Of a DNA stretch of 64,000 nucleotides, positions 27,518-36,027 are shown piece by piece; position 1 is the stretch's first letter; each line of letters begins with the position of its first letter. Source of the stretch: Pseudomonadota bacterium. Its GTDB lineage: Bacteria > Pseudomonadota > Alphaproteobacteria > Sphingomonadales > Sphingomonadaceae. Where the stretch lies: assembly GCA_021847605.1 (NCBI GenBank), contig JAJZQN010000005.1, forward strand, positions 79,677-143,676, in the 5' to 3' direction. A program made the translations under genes and the position numbers. The notes below the pieces were generated by a model, which saw only the letters and a program-made list of their open reading frames with translations, had not been told where the DNA came from and did no database searches.

Positions 27518-27723
27518 GTTCATTCCCTCTCCGTGGGGGCCGTTCCGGCGCTTCGGATATGGAGGGGAATGTATTTACGTTTACGTAAAGTGCAAGTGTC
27601 TTTCGAGCTTCCCGCATTGCCGTAACGGCATGGTCGACATTGGCGATCCAAATTTCCGATTCTGTCTAACTCGCTGTCGCATTCGCTCCTTTCATCGGGC
27701 GAATCTCCATGCCATTCTGGGCC

Positions 27724-28461
27724 ATGTCCATCGCCATTCTCTCCGACATTCACGGCAATATTCTGGCCCTCGAAGCGGTGCTGGCCGACATCGCGGAGCG
27801 GGGCATCGATCGAATCGTCAATCTGGGCGACCTCCTATCCGGTCCGCTCTTTCCGGGCGAGACGGCCGACCGGCTCATGGCGCTGAACCTGCCGACGATC
27901 CGGGGCAATCATGAGCGCCAGCTTCTCACCCTGTCGCCGGATCGCATGGGCCTGTCGGACGGTTATACCGCCAGCGTCCTGCGTCCCGATCATCGCGACT
28001 GGATCGCCAGCCTGCCCGAAAGCCTGTGGATCGCGGACGATGTATTGATGGTCCATGGCGCGCCGGGCGATGATCTTTGCTATTGGCTGGAAAGCATCGA
28101 GGGGGATGCGACACGGCATGCCACTGAACAGGAGGTCGAGGAGAGGGCAGGGGGTATCGACGCCCCTCTCATCCTGTGCGGTCATACCCATATCCCGCGC
28201 ATTCATCAGCGACCGGGTGGCGGAATGATCGTCAATCCGGGCAGCGTCGGCCTGCCCGCCTATGACGATATTCATCCCGTGCCGCATCGGGTGGAAACCG
28301 GGACGCCCCATGCCCGCTATGCCATCGTTGATCGTGATGCAGAGGGGGGCTGGCAGGCCGAACTGGTCGCGATCCCCTATGACTGGGAAGCGGCAGCCCG
28401 TATGGCCGAGGCCCGATCGCGCCCCGATTGGGCGCACGCTTTGCGGACGGGACGGGTGTAG
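27724..28461 (+). CDS. Metallophosphoesterase family protein
   Basis: A 245-aa calcineurin-like phosphoesterase. Metal-binding blocks in order: ILSDIHGNILALEAVL, VNLGDLLSGPLFPGE, IRGNHERQLL, VLMVHGAPGDDLC and ILCGHTHIPRIH with NPGSVGLPAYDD. This is the YfcE/MJ0936-type layout, acting on phosphodiesters or phosphomonoesters; the physiological substrate is unknown. Start MSIAILSDIHGN at 27724 fits the family; an ATG at 27709 is alternative. Monocistronic or followed by the MFS gene 52 bases later. Confidence 0.88.
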   Translation: MSIAILSDIHGNILALEAVLADIAERGIDRIVNLGDLLSGPLFPGETADRLMALNLPTIRGNHERQLLTLSPDRMGLSDGYTASVLRPDHRDWIASLPESLWIADDVLMVHGAPGDDLCYWLESIEGDATRHATEQEVEERAGGIDAPLILCGHTHIPRIHQRPGGGMIVNPGSVGLPAYDDIHPVPHRVETGTPHARYAIVDRDAEGGWQAELVAIPYDWEAAARMAEARSRPDWAHALRTGRV

Positions 28462-28513
28462 CAGAAGGATAGTAGCGCATTGCGCCTTCATTCTGGCGGG
28501 CTATAGCGATGTG

Positions 28514-30184
28514 ATGGATAGAGTGAATCCCGCTGCGCCCGAAACAACGCCGTCGCCCTTTTCCATTCCCACATTCCGGGCCATCTGGGCGGCCAGTCTG
28601 GCGTCGAATTTCGGCGGCCTGATCCAGTCTGTCGGTGCGGCGTGGATGATGACCTCGCTTTCCGCATCGCCTCTGTTGATCGCGCTGGTACCGGCGGCGA
28701 CGACATTGCCGATCATGCTGTTGTCGTTATGGGCCGGGGCGGTTGCCGACAATCTGGATCGCCGCAAGGTGATGATCGCCTGTCAGGCGTCGATGCTGGT
28801 CGTGTCGGCGCTGCTGGCGATCACGGCATGGGCGGGGCTGGTGACGCCATGGCTGTTGCTGGGGTTCACCTTTGCCATTGGCTGCGCCACGGCGATCAAC
28901 GGTCCGGCATGGCAGGCGTCGGTGGGCGACATGGTCCCGCGCGCCGTGTTGCCGAGCGCCATCGCGATGAATGGCATGGGCTTCAATCTGGCGCGCAGCG
29001 TCGGCCCGGCGCTGGGCGGCGTGATCGTCGCGACCGCCGGTGCGGCTGCGGCCTTTTTCACCAATGCGATCAGCTATGTGGCGCTGCTGACGGTGCTGGC
29101 CCGATGGAAGCCCGATCGTCCGCCGCAGTTATTGCCGCGCGAACGGCTGGGCGTCGCGATGGGGGCCGGGGTCGGCTATGTCGCCATGTCGCCCAAGATC
29201 CAGCTGGTGCTGCTGCGCGGTGGCGCGTTCGGCATTGGCGCGAGCGCGGTATCGGCGCTGATGCCGCTGGTGGCGCGCGACATATTGGGCGGCGGGGCAT
29301 TGACGTTCGGCATGACGAGCGGTGCGTTCGGCATCGGCGCGGTGCTTGGCGCTTTTGGTTCGCGCCGGCTGCGCGCGCGCCTGTCGATCGAGGCGATCGT
29401 TCGGACGGCGGCCTTGTCGCTGGCGCTGGGCACGGCGATCACCGGGGCGAGCGGATGGCTGGCGCTGGCAATGCTGGGTTACATGCTGGCGGGCTTTGGA
29501 TGGGTGACGGCGCTATCGACCTTCAACGTGTCGGTGCAGATGTCGGCCCCGCGCTGGGTCGTGGCCCGTGCCGTTTCCCTGTATCAGATGATGGCGTTCG
29601 GCGGGATGGCGGTGGGCGCCTGGCTGTTCGGCTCGCTGGCCGAACATCATGGCGTGGTGCAGGCGCTCTATGCTTCGGCGGCAGCGCAGTTTGCCGCCGC
29701 CATGCTGGGCCTGTGGCGTCCGCTCCCGCAACTGGGCGAGGAAAATCTCGATCCGCGCGGTGACTGGCAGGAACCGGATACCGTGGTGCCGGTAGAGGCG
29801 CGCAGCGGCCCGGTGGTCGTCACCATCGAATATCGCATCCCGGCCGGATCGGTCGTCCCCTTCCTGTCGGCGATGAGCGAACGCAAGCGCATCCGTCGGC
29901 GCGACGGCGCCCATGGGTGGAAGCTGATGCGCGATCTGGCCGACCCGGAATTGTGGGTCGAACGCTATCATGTGTCGACCTGGCTCGACTATATCCGCCA
30001 TAATCAGCGGCGGACCGTGGCGGATATCGCCAATAGCGAGGCGCTGCGCCAGTTACATGGCCGGGACGAACCGCCCGTCGTCCATCGGATGCTGGAACGG
30101 CAGACCGGATCGTTGCCGATCAGCCGCGCGCCCGACAGCCGGGAGATGAGCGATCCGATGACGGACCCGACCCGTTCGAGCTGA
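28514..30184 (+). CDS. MFS exporter (MFS_3/EntS-like) with C-terminal dimeric alpha-beta-barrel-like domain
   Basis: A 556-aa protein. The first ~415 residues have about 12 hydrophobic helices with LWAGAVADNLDRRKVMIACQ, the loop 2-3 signature of MFS_3 drug/siderophore exporters. The last ~125 residues (VVVTIEYRIPAGSVVPFLSA, RRRDGAHGWKLMRD, WLDYIRHNQRRTVAD) are soluble and look like an antibiotic-monooxygenase-type ferredoxin-like fold that usually accompanies this family. Substrate unknown. Start MDRVNPAAPET at 28514 was chosen (GTG at 28511 possible); the open frame reaching back to 28262 overlaps the phosphoesterase gene and is not plausible coding. Confidence 0.86.
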   Translation: MDRVNPAAPETTPSPFSIPTFRAIWAASLASNFGGLIQSVGAAWMMTSLSASPLLIALVPAATTLPIMLLSLWAGAVADNLDRRKVMIACQASMLVVSALLAITAWAGLVTPWLLLGFTFAIGCATAINGPAWQASVGDMVPRAVLPSAIAMNGMGFNLARSVGPALGGVIVATAGAAAAFFTNAISYVALLTVLARWKPDRPPQLLPRERLGVAMGAGVGYVAMSPKIQLVLLRGGAFGIGASAVSALMPLVARDILGGGALTFGMTSGAFGIGAVLGAFGSRRLRARLSIEAIVRTAALSLALGTAITGASGWLALAMLGYMLAGFGWVTALSTFNVSVQMSAPRWVVARAVSLYQMMAFGGMAVGAWLFGSLAEHHGVVQALYASAAAQFAAAMLGLWRPLPQLGEENLDPRGDWQEPDTVVPVEARSGPVVVTIEYRIPAGSVVPFLSAMSERKRIRRRDGAHGWKLMRDLADPELWVERYHVSTWLDYIRHNQRRTVADIANSEALRQLHGRDEPPVVHRMLERQTGSLPISRAPDSREMSDPMTDPTRSS

Positions 30185-30190
30185 CGTCGT

Positions 30191-30796
30191 TCAGCCGGGC
30201 GTTGGGGTGGTCGAGGTCTGCACCAGCAGATCATCCTTCGTATCGATGTCGTGCAGGACGGGGCCGTTCGTTTCAATCTGCAAGCCGTGGCTGAGCAAGG
30301 CGCGTGCGCCCTGATCACCCTTTAGCGCCAGCAGTTCGGGGAAATGCTTGCGACCGATGAAGGCTGGCGGCGATGACGAAAAACCGTCGGTGCTGGAAAC
30401 CACGGACCTTATGTCCTCCGCCGCCATGCAGATGCGATTATAATGGGTTTGTGGCACATCGGGCATGTCCGCAAGGCAGATGAGAATGCCGCGGACCTTG
30501 CGCATCGGCATCACATGCTCGACCGCCTTCACGATGCTGCTGGAAATGCCTTCCTCAGGATGTTCGTTGACGAGTATGTCGAAGCCCCGCCGATCCAGCT
30601 TGCGATGGATGACCGGCGCATAGCTGATCGGACGCACGACGGCGACCAGTTGGGCGAATGCCATGGAAGCGATGGTTTCCAGCACATGGGCGGCGACGGG
30701 TTTCCCACGCAGGTCCGCCATCAACTTGTCTTCCTCGCCAAAACGCGAAGAGGTGCCCGCCGCCAGAAGCACGGCAGCAATGCGTTCAGTACGCAT
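30191..30796 (-). CDS. MobA-like nucleotidyltransferase family protein
   Basis: A 201-aa protein of the NTP_transf_3 family. IAAVLLAAGTSSRFGEEDKL is the nucleotide-binding signature, followed by VAAHVLETIASM, NEHPEEGISSSIVKAVEHV, and LICLADMPDVPQTHYNRI (metal Asp). Closest to molybdopterin cytidylyl/guanylyltransferases such as MocA; no molybdoenzyme is encoded nearby, so the cofactor link is inference. It is convergent with the MFS gene (6 bases apart) and divergent from folE. Confidence 0.82.
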   Translation of the reverse strand: MRTERIAAVLLAAGTSSRFGEEDKLMADLRGKPVAAHVLETIASMAFAQLVAVVRPISYAPVIHRKLDRRGFDILVNEHPEEGISSSIVKAVEHVMPMRKVRGILICLADMPDVPQTHYNRICMAAEDIRSVVSSTDGFSSSPPAFIGRKHFPELLALKGDQGARALLSHGLQIETNGPVLHDIDTKDDLLVQTSTTPTPG

Positions 30797-30953
30797 GGCG
30801 GTAATAATCAGGGTACATTTTTGCTCTTTTGCGCGATCCGTTTCCTGCTGATGTGCCATCGGGCCGAACTTGTGTCCAGCCGGGCAAAAAAACTGGCTAT
30901 CCGGCCCCCCCGTTGCCATATGCGGGCGCGAACCGAAAAGGAGTTGGCCGATC

Positions 30954-31559
30954 ATGGCATGTGACATCGACCTCGAACCCGAAGAAGGGGTCAAGATTCC
31001 TGTCCCCGCCGAAGTGGCAGAGGCGATCCGTACCCTGATCCGCTGGTCGGGCGATGCGCCGGAGCGCGAAGGGCTGGTGGAAACGCCGGAGCGTGTCGCG
31101 CGGGCGTGGCGGGAATATTGCCGTGGCTATGCCGACGATCCGGCCTATCATCTGTCGCGCATCTTTCATGAAGTGGGCGGATATGATGACGTCGTGCTGT
31201 TGAAGGACATACCGTTCCAGTCGCATTGCGAACATCATATGGCGCCGATCGTGGGCAAGGCGCACATTGCCTATCTGCCCGGCGAATATGTGGTCGGCAT
31301 TTCAAAGCTGGCGCGCGTCCTTCATGCCTTTGCCAACCGATTGCAGGTACAGGAGCGGCTGACGTCGGAAGTCGCCAACTGCATCTGGGAACATCTGAAG
31401 CCGCAGGGCGTCGCCGTGGTGATCGAGGCGACCCATGGCTGCATGACCGGGCGCGGGGTGCGGACCCCCAATGTCATCATGAAGACCAGCCGCATGCTGG
31501 GCGTGTTCCGCGACGATGAAAAATCGCGGGAAGAAGTGTTGAAGCTCATCGCTTCGTGA
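30954..31559 (+). CDS. folE: GTP cyclohydrolase I
   Basis: A 201-aa cytoplasmic enzyme making 7,8-dihydroneopterin triphosphate from GTP. FQSHCEHHMAPIVGKAHIAYLP contains the zinc Cys and His residues, THGCMTGRGV the second zinc Cys, and VVGISKLARVLHAFANRLQVQERLT the conserved core. A strong AAAAGGAG lies 10-18 bases upstream of the chosen start MACDIDLEP; the open frame from 30870 is not supported by an RBS. The stop overlaps the GTG start of the SDR gene, implying coupled synthesis. Confidence 0.96.
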   Translation: MACDIDLEPEEGVKIPVPAEVAEAIRTLIRWSGDAPEREGLVETPERVARAWREYCRGYADDPAYHLSRIFHEVGGYDDVVLLKDIPFQSHCEHHMAPIVGKAHIAYLPGEYVVGISKLARVLHAFANRLQVQERLTSEVANCIWEHLKPQGVAVVIEATHGCMTGRGVRTPNVIMKTSRMLGVFRDDEKSREEVLKLIAS

Positions 31560-32407
31560 GCGGGGGCTTCGTGAGCGAAGAGGACGCACCCTATCGCCCC
31601 ATCGGGTCCGCCCGGACGCAGGTGGAGGAGGCGGGCCGCCCGTTGGCCGGCAAGCGGCTTGCATTGGTGACGGGCGGGCATCGCCGGTTGGGCGGAGTGA
31701 TTTCCGCCGCTCTGGCGCGGGCGGGCCACTCCCTCGCCATCCATGGCAGCCATGACACGAGGCTCGATTCCCACCTTGCTTTGGCTCTGGAAGAAGCCGG
31801 CACCGAATGGGATGGCTTCGTTGTGGATTTCACCGATCCCGAACAGGCGGAGGAACTGATCGCCAATGTGGCGGCGCGATTTGGCCGACCGCCGGACATA
31901 TTGGTGAATGGCGCGGCGATATTTGGACAGGACCGGCTGGAAAATGTGACCGCACATGACCTGATGCAGCATTTTGCCGTCAATTGCGCTGCCCCAACCC
32001 TGTTGACCAAGGCTTTCGCGACGGTTCCGGCAGGGGCAGGCGATCGATGCATCATCAACCTGCTCGATCAGCGTATCGATCATCCCCATGCCGATCAGCT
32101 TGCCTATACGCTGTCCAAGTTGGCGTTGGCAGGGCTGACCCGCACAACGGCCGCCAGCCTTGCGCCGCGCGTCCGTGTGAATGCGGTGGCGCCCGGCCTG
32201 ACCATCGCGACGCCCGATTATACGGACGAGCAGATCGGGCGTCTGGAGGAACTGATGCCGCTCGGTCGCTTGCCGCAGGCGGAGCAGATTGCGCAGGCTG
32301 TGCTTTATCTGGTCGAAGCCAACGCCGTTACCGGCCAGACTCTCTATGTCGATGGCGGCGCGCATCTGCAAAGCTATGATCGCGATTTCATGCATTTGTG
32401 CCGGTAG
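31556..32407 (+). CDS. SDR-family pteridine-reductase-like protein (FolM/PTR1-type)
   Basis: A 283-aa short-chain dehydrogenase. Its NADP loop is VTGGHRRLGGVIS, a TGxxxRxG form that is characteristic of FolM and PTR1 rather than the usual TGxxxGxG. DILVNGAAIFG, NLLDQRID and YTLSKLALAGLTRT (catalytic Tyr-x3-Lys) follow, ending LYVDGGAHLQSYDRDF. Coupling to folE suggests reduction of dihydromonapterin, dihydrobiopterin or dihydrofolate. The GTG start at 31556 overlaps folE; a second GTG at 31571 lies in a 12-bp duplicate of the same sequence and would drop five residues. Function is inferred from motif plus context. Confidence 0.72.
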   Translation: MSGGFVSEEDAPYRPIGSARTQVEEAGRPLAGKRLALVTGGHRRLGGVISAALARAGHSLAIHGSHDTRLDSHLALALEEAGTEWDGFVVDFTDPEQAEELIANVAARFGRPPDILVNGAAIFGQDRLENVTAHDLMQHFAVNCAAPTLLTKAFATVPAGAGDRCIINLLDQRIDHPHADQLAYTLSKLALAGLTRTTAASLAPRVRVNAVAPGLTIATPDYTDEQIGRLEELMPLGRLPQAEQIAQAVLYLVEANAVTGQTLYVDGGAHLQSYDRDFMHLCR

Positions 32408-32490
32408 GTTCGGCAGCAATGCCGTACAATCCGGTCTGGCGACCGGGCTGGCTCGACCATAAACCGGACGGGTAAAAGAAGGAGATGGCC

Positions 32491-33270
32491 ATGACCTATG
32501 AAACGATCCTGGTGGAACAGCGCGATGCCGTGACCCTGATCACGCTCAATCGTCCCCAGGCGCTCAACGCCCTCAACAGCCATGTGCTGAAAGAGTTGAG
32601 CGCAGCCTTTGCCGCTTATGATGCTGACGATAGCCAGCGTTGCGCGATCGTGACCGGCAGCGGGGAAAAGGCCTTTGCTGCGGGTGCCGACATTAAGGAA
32701 ATGGTGGAAAAGGAAGCGGCCGACTTCTTCCTTCAGGATTTCTTTTCAGGCTGGCAGACCGGCGTGGTCGCCACACGCAAGCCGTGGATCGCGGCGGTCA
32801 ATGGCTTTGCGCTGGGCGGGGGATGCGAACTGGCGATGATGGCGGACTTCATCATTGCGGCCGATACCGCCAAATTCGGTCAGCCCGAAATCAAGCTGGG
32901 CGTTGGCCCCGGCATGGGTGGATCGCAGCGCCTGACCCGCGCGGTGGGCAAGGCGAAGGCCATGGAAATGTGCCTGACCGGCCGGATGATGGGGGCCGAG
33001 GAGGCCGAGCGTTCGGGGCTGGTCGCCCGGATCGTGCCGACGGCCGAATTGCTGGATGATGCGCTCAAGACCGCGGCGACGATCGCCGGCATGCCGCCTA
33101 TGGCCGCGATGGTGAACAAGGAAATGGTCAACATCGCCTTTGAAACTAATCTGGCGCAAGGGTTGCTGACCGAGCGGCGCTTGTTCCAGATTTTGACAGC
33201 GACACAGGACAAGCAGGAAGGGATGACCGCCTTCGTCGAAAAGCGCGCCGGGGTGTGGAAGGGGCGCTAA
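32491..33270 (+). CDS. Enoyl-CoA hydratase
   Basis: A 259-aa crotonase. [16 protein letters not shown] gives the first oxyanion-hole strand, [18 protein letters not shown] the second, and [21 protein letters not shown] the two catalytic glutamates (short-chain ECH type). The start at 32491 is preferred because AAGGAG is well spaced from it, whereas the ATG at 32485 lies inside GGAGATG. The stop codon TAA (33268-33270) is also one copy of the target duplication of the adjoining palindromic element, so the original 3' end may have been changed. Confidence 0.93.
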   Translation: MTYETILVEQRDAVTLITLNRPQALNALNSHVLKELSAAFAAYDADDSQRCAIVTGSGEKAFAAGADIKEMVEKEAADFFLQDFFSGWQTGVVATRKPWIAAVNGFALGGGCELAMMADFIIAADTAKFGQPEIKLGVGPGMGGSQRLTRAVGKAKAMEMCLTGRMMGAEEAERSGLVARIVPTAELLDDALKTAATIAGMPPMAAMVNKEMVNIAFETNLAQGLLTERRLFQILTATQDKQEGMTAFVEKRAGVWKGR

Positions 33271-33424
33271 GAGTCTGTTTGGAAATGCGCCTCTGGCGCA
33301 TCCGCACCGGCCCGCACCCCCGCCCGACCGCCCATTAAGTGTACCATGTCTGGGCAGTCGGGCGGGGGTGCGGGCCGGTGCGGTATCGAAAATGCTCTCT
33401 TTCGCGCATTTTCCAAACAGACTC
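33271..33424. mobile_element. Palindromic MITE-like element (IS5-family type ends)
   Basis: A 154-base element with inverted ends GAGTCTGTTTGGAAA-TGCGC / GCGCATTTTCCAAACAGACTC (written as the two strands; 33271-33290 and 33404-33424). A second, 33-base inner inverted repeat (33302-33334 and 33351-33383; 32 of 33 positions match) surrounds a 16-base loop. It is flanked by TAA at 33268-33270 and 33425-33427, i.e. a 3-base target duplication of the TNA type known from IS5-related groups. It has no coding capacity, so it would need a transposase in trans. Confidence 0.8.
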
Positions 33425-33642
33425 TAACCCCGCCATCAGCCTGACCCAACGGTATATGTGGCTATTTGGTCACGGCTTGAGAAACTCTCATTGGTCGATG
33501 GCGGGGTGGTCCGGCACTCTCGTTTCACAATGATACGCAGAAATGATGGCGGGTGCTGCGAAGCGCTCGCCATTCTCTTCCGTGCGGAGGCCGCGCATGG
33601 CGCGCTTCGCACGGACTGCGGACTGAAACAGGGAGCCATAGC
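33425..33642 (+). promoter_or_regulatory. Structured leader of the TonB-receptor gene
   Basis: No gene was seen in this gap. Two potential stem-loops precede the receptor start: a stem ATGGCG/CGCCAT (33546-33573) and a stronger CCGTGCG/CGCACGG (33580-33614) with an inner GCGC/GCGC stem. No known riboswitch core (for example a B12 box) was recognised. GGGAG at about 33631-33635 is the probable RBS. Confidence 0.35.
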
Positions 33643-36027
33643 ATGTCCGTCATTTCCTCCATTCGCCTGTCGTCGCGCGCCGCGTTGATGGTCGCCTGCG
33701 CCGCCGGTGCGCTGAGCGCCGCACAGGCGCAGGAGCCGGTTGCCAGCGATGACGAGGTCATCACCGTCACTGGCCGCCGTATTTCGCAGTCGGCGGAGGC
33801 CATTGGCGAGGACAAGGTGAGCAATGTGGTGGCCGTGACGCGCGAGGCGCTGTTGTCCGCACCGTCGGGCATTTCGGGCCTCAAGATGCTGGAGCAACTG
33901 CCCGGCTTCAACGTGCAGACCGATGGCGCGCTGGGTCTCTACGAGTTCGGTAACAGCGTCCAGACGCGCGCTTTCAACCTCGACCAGATCGGCTTCGTCG
34001 TCGATGGCATCCCGACCGGCCGCAGCGATGCCTTTGGCGGCAGCCCCGTGTTCCGCTATGTCGACAATGAAAATCTGGGCGTGGTGGAGGCGGCGGTTGG
34101 CGCGGGCGATGTCGGCCTTCCCAGCTACTCCACGCTTGGCCCGGTGGTGCAATATAACAGCATCAAGCCGCAGGAAGAGATGGGCCTGTTCGTCTCCCAG
34201 AGCTTTGGCGACTTCAACATGAAGCGCACCTTCATCCGTGCCAGCACGGGGCAGGTCGGTCCGTTCCGCGCTTATGTCAGCCGGACGAAGCTGGACACCG
34301 ATCTCTGGCGGGGCGACGGCACGGTCGATCGCGAACATTGGGAAGGCATGCTGCACGCCGATCTGGGCGGCGACAGCTGGGCGCGGTTCAAATTCGTGTC
34401 GAACAAGTTCAACGACTTTGACTCCCCGTCGCTCAGCCGCAGCCAATATTTGACCGGCACCGACGTCGGCGGCGCGAGCGGCCGGGATCGTGGCTATATT
34501 TCGGTCGTGCCCAACACGACGCCGGGCTTCGCGCCGGTTGCGGGCGGCCCAGCCTATAGCAACGCCAACTATGCCTATACCAATACGCTTGCCATCAACG
34601 TGCGTGACGACAAGCTGTATGGCGGCACCATCCACGCCGGTATTGCCGATGGCGTCTGGGCCGAAGCGACCGCCTATTATGAAGACAAGGGCGGCTATGG
34701 CGTGTCGCCGGACACCTATGCCAACAGCCTGCTGCAATATCAGCGGCAGACGGCAGCCGGCATCGCCCTGTTCGCGCCCAAGGGTACGCAATATGGTCTG
34801 TCGACCGTGGGTGGCGATCGCTATGGCCTGACCACCAAATTGCATTGGGAAATTGGCGCGCATACGCTGGAAACAGGGCTGTGGGCCGAAGTCGATACTT
34901 ATAACCGTACACAGGCGCGCTACAACACGGCCGATGGTTCGCCCGCCAGCGCGCCCAATCTGGACGAACTGGTCTATGTGCGCCGCGATTATCAGAGCCA
35001 GCGCAACACCACGCAGGCTTTCGTCAAGGATCGCATCGCCCTGCTGGACGACAAGCTGATTTTCGACCTGGGCGTCAAGGCGCTGCACATCGATTATCGT
35101 TATGGCGGCTATCGCGACTTCAACGATTATTATCGCAATGCCGGAACGACCGCCGCGCCCGTCTGGGTCCCGGGTTGGGGGCCGCAGCAATTGCGCACCA
35201 GCTATAGTGACGGGTTCCTGCCGATGGCCGGCGTCCTCTACAAGATCGACAATCAGAGCCAGATTTTCGCGTCCTATGCGGAAAATATGGCGCTGCCCAA
35301 GGGGCTGGACGATGTATTCTCCGTATCGCTGAACAGCAGCGCGGCGGGCGTACCGGCTCCGGCGCCGGAACGGTCGCAGAATTTCGAGGCGGGCATTCGC
35401 ACCAATCAGGGCGAATTCTATGCGTCCTATGCGGTCTATTACACCAAGTTCAAGAATCGCATCCAGTCGATCGGGTCGATCCTGCCCGGCACGACCAACG
35501 TCATCGAAACCTTCTATCAGAATGTCGGCCGGGTGACGGCCTATGGCGCCGAATTCAGCGGAACATATAAGCCCGCCTATCTGAACGGGCTGGCCTATTT
35601 CAACCTGAACGCGACCTACAATATCGCCAAGTTCAAGGATGACATCGCCACCGCCACGCTGACCTATCAGACCGACGGCAAATATATCCCCGACAGTGCC
35701 AAGTGGATCGTCAATGGCGGCGTGACCATTGAACCGGCAAGCTGGCTGGTGGGTAATATCTCGGGCAAATATACGTCGCGCCGCTGGTCGACATTCGACA
35801 ATTCGGCCGGTTCGAGCGTCAAGGGCTTCACCGTGTTCAGTGCCTATGTCGACATTGGCGACGGCATCAGCCTGGGTCCGGTCAAGGGCGTGAAGGCGCG
35901 GTTCAATATCGACAATATCTTCGACAAGGACACGCTGTCCTACATCTCGCCATCGGTGACGGGCGACGGCAATTTCCGTCCGCTCTCCCCGCGTACGTTC
36001 CAGTTCACGATCTCGGGTGAAATCTGA
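33643..36027 (+). CDS. TonB-dependent outer-membrane receptor
   Basis: A 794-aa outer-membrane beta-barrel importer. Residues 1-26 are a signal peptide ending SAAQAQ; DEVITVTGRRIS is the TonB box region; the plug (about 50-190) contains LEQLPGFNVQT, NLDQIGFVVDGIP and the barrel ends with a terminal aromatic-rich strand FQFTISGEI. The barrel is rich in Tyr/Asn alternation as usual. Substrate is unknown. The stop codon shares one base with the start of a secreted dipeptidase (TGATG), suggesting peptide or peptide-conjugate uptake. Start at 33643 has an upstream GGGAG; the 30 residues encoded before it are not signal-like. Confidence 0.92.
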   Translation: MSVISSIRLSSRAALMVACAAGALSAAQAQEPVASDDEVITVTGRRISQSAEAIGEDKVSNVVAVTREALLSAPSGISGLKMLEQLPGFNVQTDGALGLYEFGNSVQTRAFNLDQIGFVVDGIPTGRSDAFGGSPVFRYVDNENLGVVEAAVGAGDVGLPSYSTLGPVVQYNSIKPQEEMGLFVSQSFGDFNMKRTFIRASTGQVGPFRAYVSRTKLDTDLWRGDGTVDREHWEGMLHADLGGDSWARFKFVSNKFNDFDSPSLSRSQYLTGTDVGGASGRDRGYISVVPNTTPGFAPVAGGPAYSNANYAYTNTLAINVRDDKLYGGTIHAGIADGVWAEATAYYEDKGGYGVSPDTYANSLLQYQRQTAAGIALFAPKGTQYGLSTVGGDRYGLTTKLHWEIGAHTLETGLWAEVDTYNRTQARYNTADGSPASAPNLDELVYVRRDYQSQRNTTQAFVKDRIALLDDKLIFDLGVKALHIDYRYGGYRDFNDYYRNAGTTAAPVWVPGWGPQQLRTSYSDGFLPMAGVLYKIDNQSQIFASYAENMALPKGLDDVFSVSLNSSAAGVPAPAPERSQNFEAGIRTNQGEFYASYAVYYTKFKNRIQSIGSILPGTTNVIETFYQNVGRVTAYGAEFSGTYKPAYLNGLAYFNLNATYNIAKFKDDIATATLTYQTDGKYIPDSAKWIVNGGVTIEPASWLVGNISGKYTSRRWSTFDNSAGSSVKGFTVFSAYVDIGDGISLGPVKGVKARFNIDNIFDKDTLSYISPSVTGDGNFRPLSPRTFQFTISGEI

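Noticed and set aside
28262..28513. N-terminal extension of the MFS protein by 84 residues.
   Set aside because: It overlaps the phosphoesterase CDS and lacks a hydrophobic or family-like sequence; MDRVNPAAPET is the natural start.
33425..33642. A cobalamin riboswitch before the TonB receptor.
   Set aside because: No B12-box (GCCACTG-like) core was found; only simple stem-loops are present.
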